A stretch of 64,000 nt of DNA from Amphiplicatus metriothermophilus (GCF_900199215.1 NZ_FZQA01000008.1:92891-156890); one strand, 5' to 3'; positions 25,239-37,948 are shown, counted from the first letter of the stretch. The notes: a model not told the origin generated them from the sequence alone. Made by a program: numbers and translations.

Positions 25239-26693
25239 TCACGCGCCGCTGTTCGCGCGCAGCGCGGCGAGGCGGGCGGCGTCTTCTTCTTCAAGCGTCC
25301 ACGCCTCCCGGTCGATGTCGAGATCGGCGAAGCGGTCTGGATCGAACGCCGGCTCGCGGCCGTCCTTGAGCTGACGGTCGAAGTCGCGCATCACCCTCAG
25401 CCCCGTAGGGAACAGCAGAACGAGCGCGAAAAGGTTCACGAGCGCCAGCACGGCCATCGTCACGTCGGCGAAGCCGAAGGCCGCGCCGAGATTGACGCTG
25501 GCTCCCGTAATCACCAGCCCGAGCGTGATCGCGCGGAAGATATTGAACACGAACGGCCGGTAGCTCGTGAAAAAGTCGATCGCGGTCTCGCCGAGGAAAT
25601 AATTGTACATGATCGAAGAGAATACGAACAGCGTGAGCGCCAGGGCGACAAACTGCTCCGCCCACGGTCCGATATGCTCTGCGAGCGCGAGCTGGGTAAG
25701 CACCACGCCGTCGATGTCTGGATCGTTCGCGTCGAGCCCCGACAGGATGATGATCGAAGCCGTGCAGGAGCAGATGATGATCGTGTCGATGAACACGGAC
25801 AGGGCCTGTACGATTCCCTGTTGCGCCGGGTGCGGAACATAGGCGACGGCGGCCACGTTCGGCGCCGAACCGAGGCCGGCTTCGTTTGAGAAGAGCCCCC
25901 GCCGGACGCCGTTGGTGATCGCCGCGCCGATCGCGCCGCCGGCGGCCTCCTCAAGTCCGACGGCGCCGGCGATGATTGTCCACAGCGCGCCCGGAACCTC
26001 GGGCGCATTGAGGACGAGCACGACCAGCATCATGAGGATGTAGCCGGCGGCCATCAGCGGCACGACGAATTCGACCACGTTGGTGATGCGTTTCACGCCG
26101 CCGAAAATGACGACGCCGACGAGCGCGGCGAGCGCGAGGCCCGTCGCCAGCCGCGGCGCGCCGAAGGCGCTCTCGATGGAGTTGGTCAGCGCGAAGCTCT
26201 GCAGGACGACGAAAGCGCAGCCGAAAGTGACGAACAACAGCGCGGAATAAAGCCCGGCGAGACCGATCGCCCCCGGCCCCAGGCGGCTCCTGAGGCCGTA
26301 TTTGATGTAGAAGGCCGGCCCGCCGCGGAAATTTCCGTTGGGCTCGCGGCGCTTGTAGAGCTGGCCGAGCGCGCATTCGAAATAGCTCGTGGCCATGCCG
26401 ACGAGCCCGACAAGCCACATCCAGAAGATCGCGCCCGGCCCGCCCAGCGTGATCGCCACGGCGACGCCGGCGATGTTGCCGGCGCCCACCCGGCCGGCGA
26501 CCGATAGCGCGAGCGCCTGGAAGGAGGTCGGCTGCGCGGTCTTGTGGCGGAAGGCCTGGCCGAAGATCCCCCACATCCGTCCGAAATGGCGCACCTGCAC
26601 GAAGCCGGAGGCGATGGTGAACAAAAGCCCCACGGGGATCAGCACATAGACGAGCACCTTGCTCCACAGGAGGTCGTTCAGAAAGGCGATCAT
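25239..26693 (-). CDS. Alanine/glycine:cation symporter (AGCS family)
   Basis: Inner-membrane sodium- or proton-coupled amino-acid importer, 484 residues with about 11 helices. Family motifs include FQALALSVAGRVGAGNIAGV near the N-terminus, GGPGAIFWMWLVGLVGMAT, a P-N-G-N-F-R-G-G-P-A-F-Y-I segment and NGVRRGLFSNEAGLGSAPN. The C-terminus is acidic and cytoplasmic. GAGGGGA before the ATG at 26693 makes this start better than one 19 codons upstream. The gene is monocistronic and diverges from pcm. Confidence 0.92.
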   Translation of the reverse strand: MIAFLNDLLWSKVLVYVLIPVGLLFTIASGFVQVRHFGRMWGIFGQAFRHKTAQPTSFQALALSVAGRVGAGNIAGVAVAITLGGPGAIFWMWLVGLVGMATSYFECALGQLYKRREPNGNFRGGPAFYIKYGLRSRLGPGAIGLAGLYSALLFVTFGCAFVVLQSFALTNSIESAFGAPRLATGLALAALVGVVIFGGVKRITNVVEFVVPLMAAGYILMMLVVLVLNAPEVPGALWTIIAGAVGLEEAAGGAIGAAITNGVRRGLFSNEAGLGSAPNVAAVAYVPHPAQQGIVQALSVFIDTIIICSCTASIIILSGLDANDPDIDGVVLTQLALAEHIGPWAEQFVALALTLFVFSSIMYNYFLGETAIDFFTSYRPFVFNIFRAITLGLVITGASVNLGAAFGFADVTMAVLALVNLFALVLLFPTGLRVMRDFDRQLKDGREPAFDPDRFADLDIDREAWTLEEEDAARLAALRANSGA

Positions 26694-26861
26694 CGGCGGT
26701 CCCCTCGGATCGTAGTCTTGTTGCGGCGCGGCAGGCCGTTCATCCGTCATCGACCTGACACGATTGGGCAGGGGCCTGCAACTACGCGCCTATTGAAGCC
26801 GGCCCCGGTCGCGCCAACATAAACGCCGCCGGACGTTTGTCGGCCTTGTGCGGAGACGCTC

Positions 26862-27539
26862 ATGTCGGATCTCGACCCGCGAGCGTTGGGCGCGCGCCGT
26901 CAGGCGATGATATCGGCCATCGCCGCCCACGCCGATTTCTGCGCTGACCGGACGGGCCGGGAGAGCCTGTCCGAAGCCGTCATGCAGGCGATGGCGCGCG
27001 TTCCGCGGCATCTTTTCGTGCCGGCGGAGATGCAGCCTTTCGCCTATGAAGACACGCCTTTGCCGATCGGCTGGGGCAAGACCATCTCCCAGCCCTTCAT
27101 CGTGGCGCTGATGACCGACCTTCTGGAGCTGGAGGAGGAAGACAGGACGCTGGAGGTCGGCACGGGCCTCGGCTATCAGGCGGCGGTGCTCGGCGAGCTT
27201 TGCGACGCCGTCTTCACCGTCGAGCTGATTCCGGAGCTCGCCGCGGAAGCCGAGCGGCGCCTGCGCGAGGCGGGCTATGGCCACATCCGGGTGCGGACCG
27301 GGGACGGCTCGCGCGGCTGGCCGGAGGAGGCTCCCTTCGACAAGATTCTCGTCGCCGCCGCGCCGGCGCAGATCCCGGGCGCGCTGCTCGATCAGCTGAA
27401 GCCCGGCGGACGCATGGTTCTGCCCGTAGGAGGCGAGGACAGCCAGGAGCTGACGCTGGTCGAAAAGGACGTCCGCGGCGAGATTCGCGAACGCGCCGTC
27501 CTGCCGGTGCGCTTCTCGGCGCTGACGATCAGCCACTGA
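26862..27539 (+). CDS. pcm: Protein-L-isoaspartate O-methyltransferase
   Basis: Repairs isoaspartyl residues in aged proteins using S-adenosylmethionine; 225 residues. PCMT hallmarks are visible: RVPRHLFVP, an IGWGKTISQPFIVALM active-site stretch, the SAM-binding EVGTGLGYQAAVL, FDKILVAAA, and LKPGGRMVLPVG. Cytoplasmic. It precedes glyQ by 79 nt on the same strand, so the two may share a transcript. Confidence 0.95.
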   Translation: MSDLDPRALGARRQAMISAIAAHADFCADRTGRESLSEAVMQAMARVPRHLFVPAEMQPFAYEDTPLPIGWGKTISQPFIVALMTDLLELEEEDRTLEVGTGLGYQAAVLGELCDAVFTVELIPELAAEAERRLREAGYGHIRVRTGDGSRGWPEEAPFDKILVAAAPAQIPGALLDQLKPGGRMVLPVGGEDSQELTLVEKDVRGEIRERAVLPVRFSALTISH

Positions 27540-27617
27540 CGGACCGACGGCCGCGCCTTGACCCGATCCGGGCGGGCCTCTAGCGTCCGCGCGCCGAAAA
27601 GCCGCGCGACGATCCTC

Positions 27618-28559
27618 ATGCCGACAGCCGAGAAGAAGCCGTCCTTTCAGGAGCTCATTCTGACCCTGCAGGAATATTGGGCCGGAAAGGGCTGCGTCAT
27701 CCTTCAGCCCTACGACATGGAGATGGGGGCGGGCACGTTCCATCCCGCGACGACCTTGCGCGCGCTCGGGCCCAAGCCTTGGAACGCCGCTTACGTCCAG
27801 CCCTGCCGGCGCCCGACCGACGGGCGCTACGGCGCCAACCCCAACCGGTTCCAGCACTATTATCAGTTCCAGGTGGTGCTGAAGCCTTCTCCCCCCGACA
27901 TTCAGGAGCTTTATCTCGGCTCGCTGGACGCCATCGGGATCGATCGTTCCGTACACGACATCCGCTTCGTCGAGGACGACTGGGAGAGCCCGACGCTCGG
28001 GGCCTGGGGCCTCGGCTGGGAGGTCTGGTGCGACGGCATGGAGGTCACCCAGTTCACCTATTTCCAGCAGGTCGGCGGCTTCGATTGCCGGCCGGTGACG
28101 GGCGAGCTCACCTACGGGCTCGAACGCCTCGCCATGTACGTGCAAGGCGTCGACAACGGATTCGACCTCGTCTTCGGCGGGGCGAAGCCCGACGGGACGC
28201 CCTTCACCTATGGCGACGTCTTCCACCAGCAGGAAGTGGAGTTCTCTGCCTATAATTTCGAGCTGGCGAACACGGACTTTCTGTTCGACCAGTTTCGCGA
28301 GGCGGAGGCCCAGTGCTTGGCGATCATCGAGGCCGGCGAGAAGACGGGAAGGTCCTATGCGCTGCCGGCCTATGACCAGTGCGTCAAGGCCTCGCACCTT
28401 TTCAATCTGCTCGACGCGCGCGGCGTCATATCGGTCGCCGAGCGTCAGTCCTATATCCTCCGGGTAAGGACGCTCGCCAAGGCGTGCTGCGAGGCCTGGC
28501 TGAAAAGCCCGCAGGGGCGCGCCGAAGGCGCCGGCGTCGTCGATTACGCTGCAGGCTGA
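27618..28559 (+). CDS. glyQ: Glycyl-tRNA synthetase alpha subunit
   Basis: Catalytic subunit of the bacterial alpha2-beta2 class II glycyl-tRNA synthetase, 313 residues, of normal length. Class II signatures: [43 protein letters not shown] and [12 protein letters not shown]. The start [14 protein letters not shown] at 27618 fits the family; the upstream ATG at 27558 would add 20 atypical residues. The beta subunit glyS is separated by about 2.3 kb holding a DUF1761 protein, mtgA, a thioesterase and a DUF6356 gene, so the pair is not in its usual adjacency. Confidence 0.96.
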   Translation: MPTAEKKPSFQELILTLQEYWAGKGCVILQPYDMEMGAGTFHPATTLRALGPKPWNAAYVQPCRRPTDGRYGANPNRFQHYYQFQVVLKPSPPDIQELYLGSLDAIGIDRSVHDIRFVEDDWESPTLGAWGLGWEVWCDGMEVTQFTYFQQVGGFDCRPVTGELTYGLERLAMYVQGVDNGFDLVFGGAKPDGTPFTYGDVFHQQEVEFSAYNFELANTDFLFDQFREAEAQCLAIIEAGEKTGRSYALPAYDQCVKASHLFNLLDARGVISVAERQSYILRVRTLAKACCEAWLKSPQGRAEGAGVVDYAAG

Positions 28560-28689
28560 GCGGACCGCCGACGCGCGCCTGGAGCGGCGAAATTCGCGCC
28601 CTGATTGTCAGCAAACAGTCGCTTTCTTCCGAATTGCGCGAGCGCGCAAATCCTCGTACCATATGCGTACGCTGAGCATGGAGGCGGAT

Positions 28690-29106
28690 ATGCCCAAGCT
28701 GTTTGGTCTCAATGTCCTTGCCGTGCTGGTTGCGTCCGTCGTGTTCTACCTGATCGGCTGGCTGTGGTATGGCGTCCTGTTCAAGGATCTGTGGATGGCG
28801 CTGATGCGCGTCACGGAAGCCGAAGCCGCCGCCAGCAGCGGCCCGATCTGGTACGTATACGGTTTCGTCATCACCGTCCTTCAGGTGATCGGAATCGGCC
28901 TTGTGATGAAGTGGAAGAACGCCGCCGGACTGAACGCCGCCGTCGTGACGGCCGTCATCCTGTGGATCGTGTTCGCCCTGCCGTTCTCGGGCTACGCCTA
29001 TGTTTACTCGGTCGCGCACAGCGAGAAACTGCTGCTGATCGACGCCGGCCATCTGCTCGTCGGCTGGGTCGTCAGCGCGGCGGCGCTGGCCTTGATGAAA
29101 GCCTGA
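28690..29106 (+). CDS. DUF1761 membrane protein
   Basis: A 138-residue protein with four transmembrane helices. The DUF1761 pattern is visible: LNVLAVLVASVVFYLIGWLWYGVLF in helix 1 (shown for its G-W-x-W-Y-G core), a middle YGFVITVLQVIGIGLVM helix and a final LIDAGHLLVGWVVSAAALAL. Function unknown. GGAGG lies 7 nt before the ATG at 28690, which is better than the ATG at 28663. A terminator hairpin follows. Confidence 0.85.
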   Translation: MPKLFGLNVLAVLVASVVFYLIGWLWYGVLFKDLWMALMRVTEAEAAASSGPIWYVYGFVITVLQVIGIGLVMKWKNAAGLNAAVVTAVILWIVFALPFSGYAYVYSVAHSEKLLLIDAGHLLVGWVVSAAALALMKA

Positions 29107-29131
29107 GCGCTTTGGGTTATGAAACGGGAAG

Positions 29132-29153
29132 GGGCGGGCCCTCGCGCCCGCCC
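29132..29153 (+). terminator. Terminator after DUF1761 gene
   Basis: Perfect 8-bp stem GGGCGGGC / GCCCGCCC with a 6-nt loop, followed by TCTTCGTT. It lies 25 nt after the stop codon at 29106. Confidence 0.7.
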
Positions 29154-29185
29154 TCTTCGTTGGGGCCTGTCTTTTCTGAACGGCG

Positions 29186-29914
29186 ATGGCGCAAAAGACC
29201 CGTCGAAAAAAGAAAGCGACGCCGCTGTCGCGGCGGCTTGCGCGCGCGGCCCGCGTCGCGGGCTGGGCGGGGCTGTTCGCGCTGCTGGGCTCCCTCCTGT
29301 GGGCGGCGGCCTATCGCGTCGCGCCGCCGCCGGGCACCTTCGTCATGCTCGAGCGCAAGCTTTCCGGCGACCGCATCGTTCATCCGTGGACGCCGCTTGA
29401 GGAGATCTCGCCGCATCTCGTCCTCGCCGTGATCGCCGCGGAGGACTCGCGCTTCTGCCTGCATCAGGGCTTCGACCTCGACGCGATCGGGACCGCGCTC
29501 GAAGAGGCCCGCGACGGCCGGCGCCGGCGCGGCGCCTCGACCATCTCCCAGCAGACCGCCAAGAACGCCTTTCTGTGGAACGGCGGCGGCTGGCCGCGCA
29601 AGGCCGTCGAGGCGTGGTTCACGGCGCTCGTCGAGACCTTCTGGACCAAGCGCCGCATCATGGAAGTCTATCTCAACGTCGCCGAATGGGGCGACGGTCT
29701 GTTCGGCGCTGAAGCGGCCGCGCAGGCTCGCTTCGGCAAGCGCGCGAAGGACCTGACGCCGCGGGAGGCCGCGCTGCTCGCCGCCGTCCTGCCGAGCCCG
29801 AACAAATGGCGGGTCGATCCGCCCGGCCCCTATGTGCGCGCCCGGGCGGCGATGTTGCGCAAGCGCATGGAGATCGTGCGCCGCGACGGGCTCGCCGCCT
29901 GCGTGCTGGGCTGA
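29186..29914 (+). CDS. mtgA: Monofunctional biosynthetic peptidoglycan transglycosylase
   Basis: Polymerises lipid II into glycan strands at the outer face of the inner membrane; 242 residues. A basic N-terminus and one transmembrane anchor (about 25-42, AGWAGLFALLGSLLWAAA) precede a GT51 domain. The catalytic motif EDSRF places the glutamate at residue 86, followed by RRRGASTISQQTAKNAFLW with the second conserved Gln-Gln motif, and KRRIMEVYLNVAEWG. No transpeptidase domain is present, as expected for MtgA. Confidence 0.95.
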   Translation: MAQKTRRKKKATPLSRRLARAARVAGWAGLFALLGSLLWAAAYRVAPPPGTFVMLERKLSGDRIVHPWTPLEEISPHLVLAVIAAEDSRFCLHQGFDLDAIGTALEEARDGRRRRGASTISQQTAKNAFLWNGGGWPRKAVEAWFTALVETFWTKRRIMEVYLNVAEWGDGLFGAEAAAQARFGKRAKDLTPREAALLAAVLPSPNKWRVDPPGPYVRARAAMLRKRMEIVRRDGLAACVLG

Positions 29915-29990
29915 GCATGTGCGCGCGCCCGTCGACAGGCGCGCCGGCGCGCCATAGTCTCGCGCCCCGGAAAGGCGAGGCGAGAGGGTC

Positions 29991-30449
29991 ATGGCCGGCG
30001 TCACCAGCGAGCGCCACACGGACATCCTCAACGGCTACAAGGCCGGCGAGTCGCGCTTTCGCGAATGGGCGAAGAGCGCGCTCGGCGACATCCGGCTGGT
30101 CTCGTGGTCATGGGGGCGCCTTTCGATGCGCTGGGAGATCGACGATCGCTTCATCATGCCCGACGGCGTGATGTTCGGCGGCCATGTCGCCGCGGTCGCC
30201 GATCACGTCGCCGGCCTCGTCACCATGAGCGTGCTCGCGGACAATCGGGAGCGCTTCCGCACCTCGCGGCTGGAGACGAACTTCTTCCGCCCGATCATGC
30301 AGCCCTTCGCGACCATCGAGGCGCGGGTGCTGAACGCGTCGCGCAACCTCATCCATGCGGAGGCGGACTTTCTCAACGCGGAAGGAAAACTCGCCGTGCG
30401 GATCGCCGCCGTGCAGGTCCGCCGCCCGCTCGCGTCTGCAGAAGGATGA
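29991..30449 (+). CDS. PaaI-type hotdog thioesterase
   Basis: A 152-residue single-hotdog protein likely to hydrolyse an acyl-CoA or aryl-CoA thioester. The helix start (HVAAVADHVAGLVTMSVL) carries the conserved Asp, and the strand core (RFRTSRLETNFFRPI, TIEARVLNASRNLIHAEADF) matches the PaaI/YdiI group. Substrate unknown. AGAGGG precedes the ATG. It converges on the small DUF6356 gene 17 nt further on. Confidence 0.85.
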   Translation: MAGVTSERHTDILNGYKAGESRFREWAKSALGDIRLVSWSWGRLSMRWEIDDRFIMPDGVMFGGHVAAVADHVAGLVTMSVLADNRERFRTSRLETNFFRPIMQPFATIEARVLNASRNLIHAEADFLNAEGKLAVRIAAVQVRRPLASAEG

Positions 30450-30466
30450 CCGGGAAAGCGCGCGTT

Positions 30467-30718
30467 TCAGCAGTCCGCCGTCCGGCCCGCGCCGCGCGGC
30501 GCGTCTATCGACAGGCGGCGGCGCTCGTTCATCTCCGCATGGAGCGCGCGCACGGTGTCGGACGCCGTATGGGTGAACAGGAAGGGGAAGACCCCATGGG
30601 CGATGCAGGCCAGGCCCCCCGCCGCCATCCGGAGCCCGAAGCCCACGGCGCATGCGAGATGGGCGACGTAGCTTTCTCCCACGGACTCCGGATGGGCCTT
30701 GAACAGACGCGCGACCAC
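30467..30718 (-). CDS. DUF6356 family protein
   Basis: An 83-residue protein with one or two membrane-spanning segments. The family pattern is present: [19 protein letters not shown] at the N-terminus, [22 protein letters not shown] as the hydrophobic core, and [10 protein letters not shown] with basic residues after it. The start is GTG at 30718. Function unknown. It lies between the thioesterase and glyS on the opposite strand, sharing the short promoter gap with glyS. Confidence 0.75.
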   Translation of the reverse strand: MVARLFKAHPESVGESYVAHLACAVGFGLRMAAGGLACIAHGVFPFLFTHTASDTVRALHAEMNERRRLSIDAPRGAGRTADC

Positions 30719-30827
30719 GGACGGCTCTCCCAGAAAACGTAAACAATTTGATAGTTTTTCTATTCTTTCGTCCGAAACCTTTCAAGTCCGTTGCGCGCTT
30801 GCGGGACGCCGCCTAGAAGGCGAGCCC

Positions 30828-33158
30828 ATGCCCGAGCTGTTGCTAGAGCTTTTTTCCGAGGAAATTCCGGCGCGAATGCAGGCCCGCGCCGCGGCCGATC
30901 TTGAGCGGCTGGTCAATCAGGCGCTGATCGACGCCGGCTTCCTGCCCGAGGGGGTGAAGGCCTTCGCCGGCCCGCGCCGGCTCGCCCTGGTCGCCGCGGG
31001 CCTGCCCGGGCGCCAGCCGGACCGGCGGGAGGAGAAGAAAGGCCCCCGCGTCGGCGCGCCGGACAAGGCGGTCGCGGGGTTCCTCAAGGCCGCCGGGCTT
31101 TCCTCCCTCGACCAGTGCGAGATCCGGGAAGACAAAAAGGGCGCCTTTTACGTCGCCGTGATCGAGCGCAAGGGCCGGCCCGCGGCCGAGGTGATCGCCG
31201 AGGCTCTTCCCGACGTCATTCGCGGCTTTCCCTGGCCGAAGTCGATGCGCTGGGGGGAGGGCGAGCTGCGCTGGGTGCGCCCGCTTCATTCCATCCTGTG
31301 CAGCTTCGACGGCGAGGTCGTGAACTTCGCGGTCGACGGGATCCGCGCGGGCGACCGCACGTTCGGCCACCGCTTCATGGCGCCCGGCGCGATTCAGGCC
31401 CGCAGCTTCGACAAATACCGCGCCGCGCTGAAGCGGGCCTGCGTGCTTCTCGACGCGCAGGAGCGCAAGGAGCGCATTCTCGGCGAGGCGAAGACCCTGT
31501 GCGCGGCGCAGGGTCTTGAACTCGTGGAGGACGCGGGCCTCCTCGACGAGGTCGCCGGCCTCGCCGAATGGCCGGTCCCGATGACGGGCGCGTTCGATGA
31601 AAAGTTCCTCGCACTGCCCGACGAGGCGCTGAGCGCGACCATGCGCGGGCATCAGAAATATTTCTCCGTACGCGATCCGAAAACGGGCCGGCTCGCCAAC
31701 CGCTTCGTCTGCGTCGCCAATATCGAAGCGCCTGACGGCGGGGCGGCGATGCGCGCGGGCTATGAGCGCGTGCTGACCGCGCGGCTCTCCGACGCCTGGT
31801 TTCTCTATCATCAGGATCTGAAGGTTCCGCTCGAAGAGCGCGTGAAGGACCTCGACAAGGTCACGTTCTTCGAGGGGCTGGGAACGATGGGCGACAAGGC
31901 CCGGCGCGTCGCGGCGCTGGCGAAGGAAATCGCGCCCGCCGTCGGCGCCGATCCGCAGGCGGCGGAGAAAGCCGCGTTGCTCGCCAAGGCCGATCTCACG
32001 ACCGGCATGGTTTACGAGTTCCCCGAGCTGCAAGGGGTCATAGGGCGGTATTATTATCTTGCTCAGGCGAAAGACTTTTTTGATCCACGTTCTCGCCTCC
32101 TAGAGATGGATAAAGCGATCAATGCGTTAGGGACGATTGATCCAAAAAATCCAGCGCATTCTATGATGTTGCGGGCGAGGGAAATGGCCGCGCGTGGCGT
32201 TTCTGTACAAGCGCGGGCGCTAACGAGCGGTGTGTCAGGTGTATACGAGCGCATTTCCACCGTCGCGGACGCCATCCGCGATCATTACAGGCCCGCCGGG
32301 CAGGACGACGCGGTTCCGACAGCGCCGGTCTCCGTCGCCGTCGCGCTGGCGGACAAGATCGATACGCTCACAGCGTTCTGGGCGATCGGCAGGAAGCCGA
32401 CCGGGTCGAGCGATCCGTTCGCGCTGAGACGGGCGGCGCTAGGGGTGATTTTGATCCTGCTTGAGGGAGCATCGTCAGACATTTCCTCCGCGGCGCGCAT
32501 AGGGCTTGACGACGTTACGCGCCGGCATGCCGGGCGATTGATCGGCGCTCCCGCAGCAACCGGCGGAACCGACCTGGACGGACCGACAAGAGCGGATCGC
32601 TGGGGTAATTTCACCTCGCAACCGACGCTCCTCGCCTTCTTCCACGACCGCCTGAAAGCCTATCTCCGCGACAGGGGGCATCGCTACGACCATGTCGATG
32701 CGGCGCTGGCCAAGGCCGACGGGACGCCGGAGGACGATCTCGTGCTGATCGTCCGCAAGCTCGAAGCGCTCGAAGCGTTCCTCAGGACAGACGACGGCGA
32801 AAACCTGGCGGTCGCGTTCAAGCGCGCGGCGAACATTCTGAAGGCGGAGGAAAAGGCCGACGGGCGGCCCGCCGACGCGGCCGCGATCGATGCGTCGAAA
32901 TTCGCGCAAGACGAGGAGCAAGCGCTCTACGACGCGCTTCTCGCCGCCGAGGAAAAGGCGAAAAGCGCTGTCGCGGAAGAGCGCTTCGAAGACGCCATGG
33001 CCGCGCTCGCCGGCTTGCGCCGGCCCGTCGACACTTTTTTCGATCATGTCACGGTGAACGCCGACGATCCGGCCCTGCGCGCCAACCGCCTCGCGCTGCT
33101 CGCCCGCTTCCGCGCCGCGACGGCGGCGGTCGCGGATCTGTCGAAGCTTGAGGGGTAG
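30828..33158 (+). CDS. glyS: Glycyl-tRNA synthetase beta subunit with unusual insertion
   Basis: Beta subunit of glycyl-tRNA synthetase, needed with GlyQ for tRNA binding; 776 residues, longer than the usual 690-720. The start [17 protein letters not shown] is typical, and [21 protein letters not shown] and [19 protein letters not shown] flank the HD-like region. Between these two conserved blocks a segment of about 70 residues, starting near [18 protein letters not shown] and ending near VSGVYERIS, is absent from the family as I know it. It is encoded by DNA of about 45% GC at 32041-32160, far below the window. The frame is kept throughout. A second looser stretch (32465-32620) also looks extended. 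Confidence 0.94.
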   Translation: MPELLLELFSEEIPARMQARAAADLERLVNQALIDAGFLPEGVKAFAGPRRLALVAAGLPGRQPDRREEKKGPRVGAPDKAVAGFLKAAGLSSLDQCEIREDKKGAFYVAVIERKGRPAAEVIAEALPDVIRGFPWPKSMRWGEGELRWVRPLHSILCSFDGEVVNFAVDGIRAGDRTFGHRFMAPGAIQARSFDKYRAALKRACVLLDAQERKERILGEAKTLCAAQGLELVEDAGLLDEVAGLAEWPVPMTGAFDEKFLALPDEALSATMRGHQKYFSVRDPKTGRLANRFVCVANIEAPDGGAAMRAGYERVLTARLSDAWFLYHQDLKVPLEERVKDLDKVTFFEGLGTMGDKARRVAALAKEIAPAVGADPQAAEKAALLAKADLTTGMVYEFPELQGVIGRYYYLAQAKDFFDPRSRLLEMDKAINALGTIDPKNPAHSMMLRAREMAARGVSVQARALTSGVSGVYERISTVADAIRDHYRPAGQDDAVPTAPVSVAVALADKIDTLTAFWAIGRKPTGSSDPFALRRAALGVILILLEGASSDISSAARIGLDDVTRRHAGRLIGAPAATGGTDLDGPTRADRWGNFTSQPTLLAFFHDRLKAYLRDRGHRYDHVDAALAKADGTPEDDLVLIVRKLEALEAFLRTDDGENLAVAFKRAANILKAEEKADGRPADAAAIDASKFAQDEEQALYDALLAAEEKAKSAVAEERFEDAMAALAGLRRPVDTFFDHVTVNADDPALRANRLALLARFRAATAAVADLSKLEG

Positions 33159-33217
33159 TTCGTAGCGCGTAGTACGTAGAGGGCGCCTTCTTTCCACGCG
33201 CTCCGCACTACGAACTA
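33156..33217. repeat. TAGnnCG heptad palindrome supplying both convergent stop codons
   Basis: TAGTTCGTAG (33156-33165) and CTACGAACTA (33208-33217) are perfect 10-nt inverted arms. Read outward from each gene, the sequence is a run of heptads: TAGTTCG, TAGCGCG, TAGTACG on the plus strand and TAGTTCG, TAGTGCG, GAGCGCG on the minus strand. The first TAG of each arm is the stop codon of glyS (plus) and of the membrane protein gene (minus). It probably also forms a transcription-ending hairpin. Confidence 0.7.
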
Positions 33218-34627
33218 ATCTTTGAACCCCGGCGCGCGCTCCGCGCTGGGGAAGAACAGATACGCCAGCATCAGCACGTAAGCGGCGTAATCCCAGGCGA
33301 TGGCCAGCGCCCAGACGTCGGAGAAGATGTTCGCGTTCTTCAGCACCGCGTCGCGCGGCGTGATGGTCGAAAGCGGCGCGACGGCCTCCTCCTCATAGAC
33401 CACGCTCTGCGTGCGCGAGACGCGCTCTTTCTCCGCCGTTTTCTCCGCGTCTTGGGGCTCGAACCATGACGCGAAGATCGCAAGGCCGCGCTCGGGCGAA
33501 AGCGCCGCCGCCGAGGGCAGGGGCCGAGGCGGCTTGGCGAGCTTCTGCCGGCGCACCAGCGTCGCCAGCGCCGATTCGACTTCCGCCGCGTAGCGATCGA
33601 TGGCGGCCGCCTGCGCCCGGCCGAGTCGCGCCCCTGCGGCCGGCTTCGGGTTCGCGCGTCCGAAATTGGCGAGCTGCTGGTCGAGCAGGGTCTCGACACG
33701 CCGGTCGCGCCGCCAGCGGTTCAGGATCTCGACGAACTCGTCGAAGGCGGTTTCGAACTCGCGCGCCCACTGATCGTAATTTTCATGGGCGTTGCGGCTG
33801 AGCATGCGCTTCAGCGCGTCCGTCCTGTCGGCGCAGACGCCGGGCTGGTAAGGGCTGAGGCCCGTGGGGTCTTCGCCCTCGATGATGGCGACGACGCTCG
33901 CCTCGAGCTGCTGCAGCCATTCGACGACGCCATCGAAATAATTCGAGACCGCGCCGGCGCCGGCCGCGCCCGACTGGGCGCCGCGCTCGCGCTCGTTGCG
34001 CGCGACCCGGCTGACGTCGGCGATCGACAGGCGCAAATCTTCGAGAAACAGATAATCCTTAAGCCGATGCGCGGTGATGCCGGCGCATTCGGCCTGCAGC
34101 CGGGCGAGCTCGAAATTGTACGTATGCCGAACGGCGTCGACGCCGCCGACGCCGACCACCGTCGTCCACGTAGAGACGAAAAACAGAATGAGCGCGAGGG
34201 TCGGGATAACGACGAGCAGCTTCACCGCCCGCTCGGCGAAGGCGAAGGCGGCGCCTATCGGCCCGTCGCCAAGTCCGCGCAGCCAGTCGCGATGGCGCGC
34301 GAACTCCGCCCCGCCGACCCAGATCGCCACGGCCAGAAAAAAGACGAAACCGCCGAAAGCGGGCGGCAGCAGCGCGTTGCGGAAGAAATCGTCCGTCTCC
34401 TGAGAGGTGATGAGGCCGAAGCCGATGGCCGAGGCGACCCCGCTGAAAAGGCCGGAGACGACGGCGACCACGATGAACAGGCGATGAAACAGCGACGCGC
34501 CGCGCAAACGCGACGAAGAAAGAATCGTCCACGCCGCAACGCCCATCAGCACAATGACGATCGTCGCGCCGGCGAGCGCCGCGCCCGCCCCGCCGCCGAA
34601 GAATCCGGCGTCCGCGTTCCCCGCCAA
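33215..34627 (-). CDS. Multi-pass membrane protein of unknown function
   Basis: About 470 residues. Four helices lie in the N-terminal half (GATIVIVLMGVAAWTIL, LFIVVAVVSGLFSGVASAIGF, PAFGGFVFFLAVAIWVGG, LLVVIPTLALILFFVSTW). A large soluble, partly coiled-coil domain of about 250 residues follows (HRLKDYLFLEDLRLSIADV, EWLQQLEASVVAII), and a last helix (DYAAYVLMLAYLFF) lies near the C-terminus. This layout suggests a sensor-like or scaffolding membrane protein, but no family is recognised. No good ATG exists at the right place. A TTG at 34627 behind GGGAGAGGGGA is my best start; the open frame continues upstream without coding character. Confidence 0.65.
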   Translation of the reverse strand: MAGNADAGFFGGGAGAALAGATIVIVLMGVAAWTILSSSRLRGASLFHRLFIVVAVVSGLFSGVASAIGFGLITSQETDDFFRNALLPPAFGGFVFFLAVAIWVGGAEFARHRDWLRGLGDGPIGAAFAFAERAVKLLVVIPTLALILFFVSTWTTVVGVGGVDAVRHTYNFELARLQAECAGITAHRLKDYLFLEDLRLSIADVSRVARNERERGAQSGAAGAGAVSNYFDGVVEWLQQLEASVVAIIEGEDPTGLSPYQPGVCADRTDALKRMLSRNAHENYDQWAREFETAFDEFVEILNRWRRDRRVETLLDQQLANFGRANPKPAAGARLGRAQAAAIDRYAAEVESALATLVRRQKLAKPPRPLPSAAALSPERGLAIFASWFEPQDAEKTAEKERVSRTQSVVYEEEAVAPLSTITPRDAVLKNANIFSDVWALAIAWDYAAYVLMLAYLFFPSAERAPGFKD

Positions 34628-35212
34628 TCCCCTCTCCCGATCCCCGCAGTCAGGCTCTTCGCGCCGCTTCGCGCGGCGTTTTTCGGGACGCAACAGCACG
34701 CAACGGCGAATCGGTAACAGCTTGGAACGCGCGAATAAAGCCTGGGGCAGGGGGGAGGGGGACCGGCTGGCCGGGGGCGAAAGTTTCCACCTTTTTGTGC
34801 ATGGCGCCCCTAGAAAAATCAAAGACTTGGTCGAAAAGCGGGGAAAGTTATCCCCGCCCTTCCGGCAGGTCGTAGCATGGGCCCCGTCAGGTCTTCCCCC
34901 GCCTGACGCGCCGGCCGCTTCGGCGACGCGCTTCCTGCGCGGCGCGGAGAGCCGGCGCAGGCGGCCGCGCTCGCGCGGCGCGACGCCCCCTCCCGCCCTG
35001 CGGGGCGGCCGCCTCATGCGGGGAAGAGGGCCGCCGGCCGCGCTGCGGCGAATTCCGCCTTGGCCTTGGGCCGACGCTGGCCTAAGCCGTGCGGGCGCAG
35101 GTCTTGCACCGATGCAAGGATGCAAGGCCGCAAGGCGCGAGGCTGGAGGAGGAGGCCGGACGGGCCGGCGCGCGGCGCCGGCGCGGCCGGGAGAAGGATC
35201 GGAGCCAGACGG
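34628..35212. other. Long intergenic region upstream of ppdK
   Basis: 585 bp between the divergent membrane protein and ppdK genes. No gene is supported. It holds a relatively AT-rich stretch near 34795-34855, a likely promoter area, and a short run of TGCAAGG-type repeats at about 35103-35136 (GATGCAAGGATGCAAGG). Single-copy CGATCCC at about 34637 resembles the heptads seen elsewhere. Confidence 0.45.

Positions 35213-37948
<2,736 letters not shown>

Noticed and set aside
33215..35125. Longer form of the membrane protein gene
   Set aside because: The upstream 165 codons are Arg/Pro-rich and lack coding character; a TTG with a strong ribosome binding site lies at 34627.
35060..35212. N-terminal extension of ppdK
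   Set aside because: Fifty-one Arg/Gly-rich codons without family similarity; GGAGAAGGA precedes the ATG at 35213.
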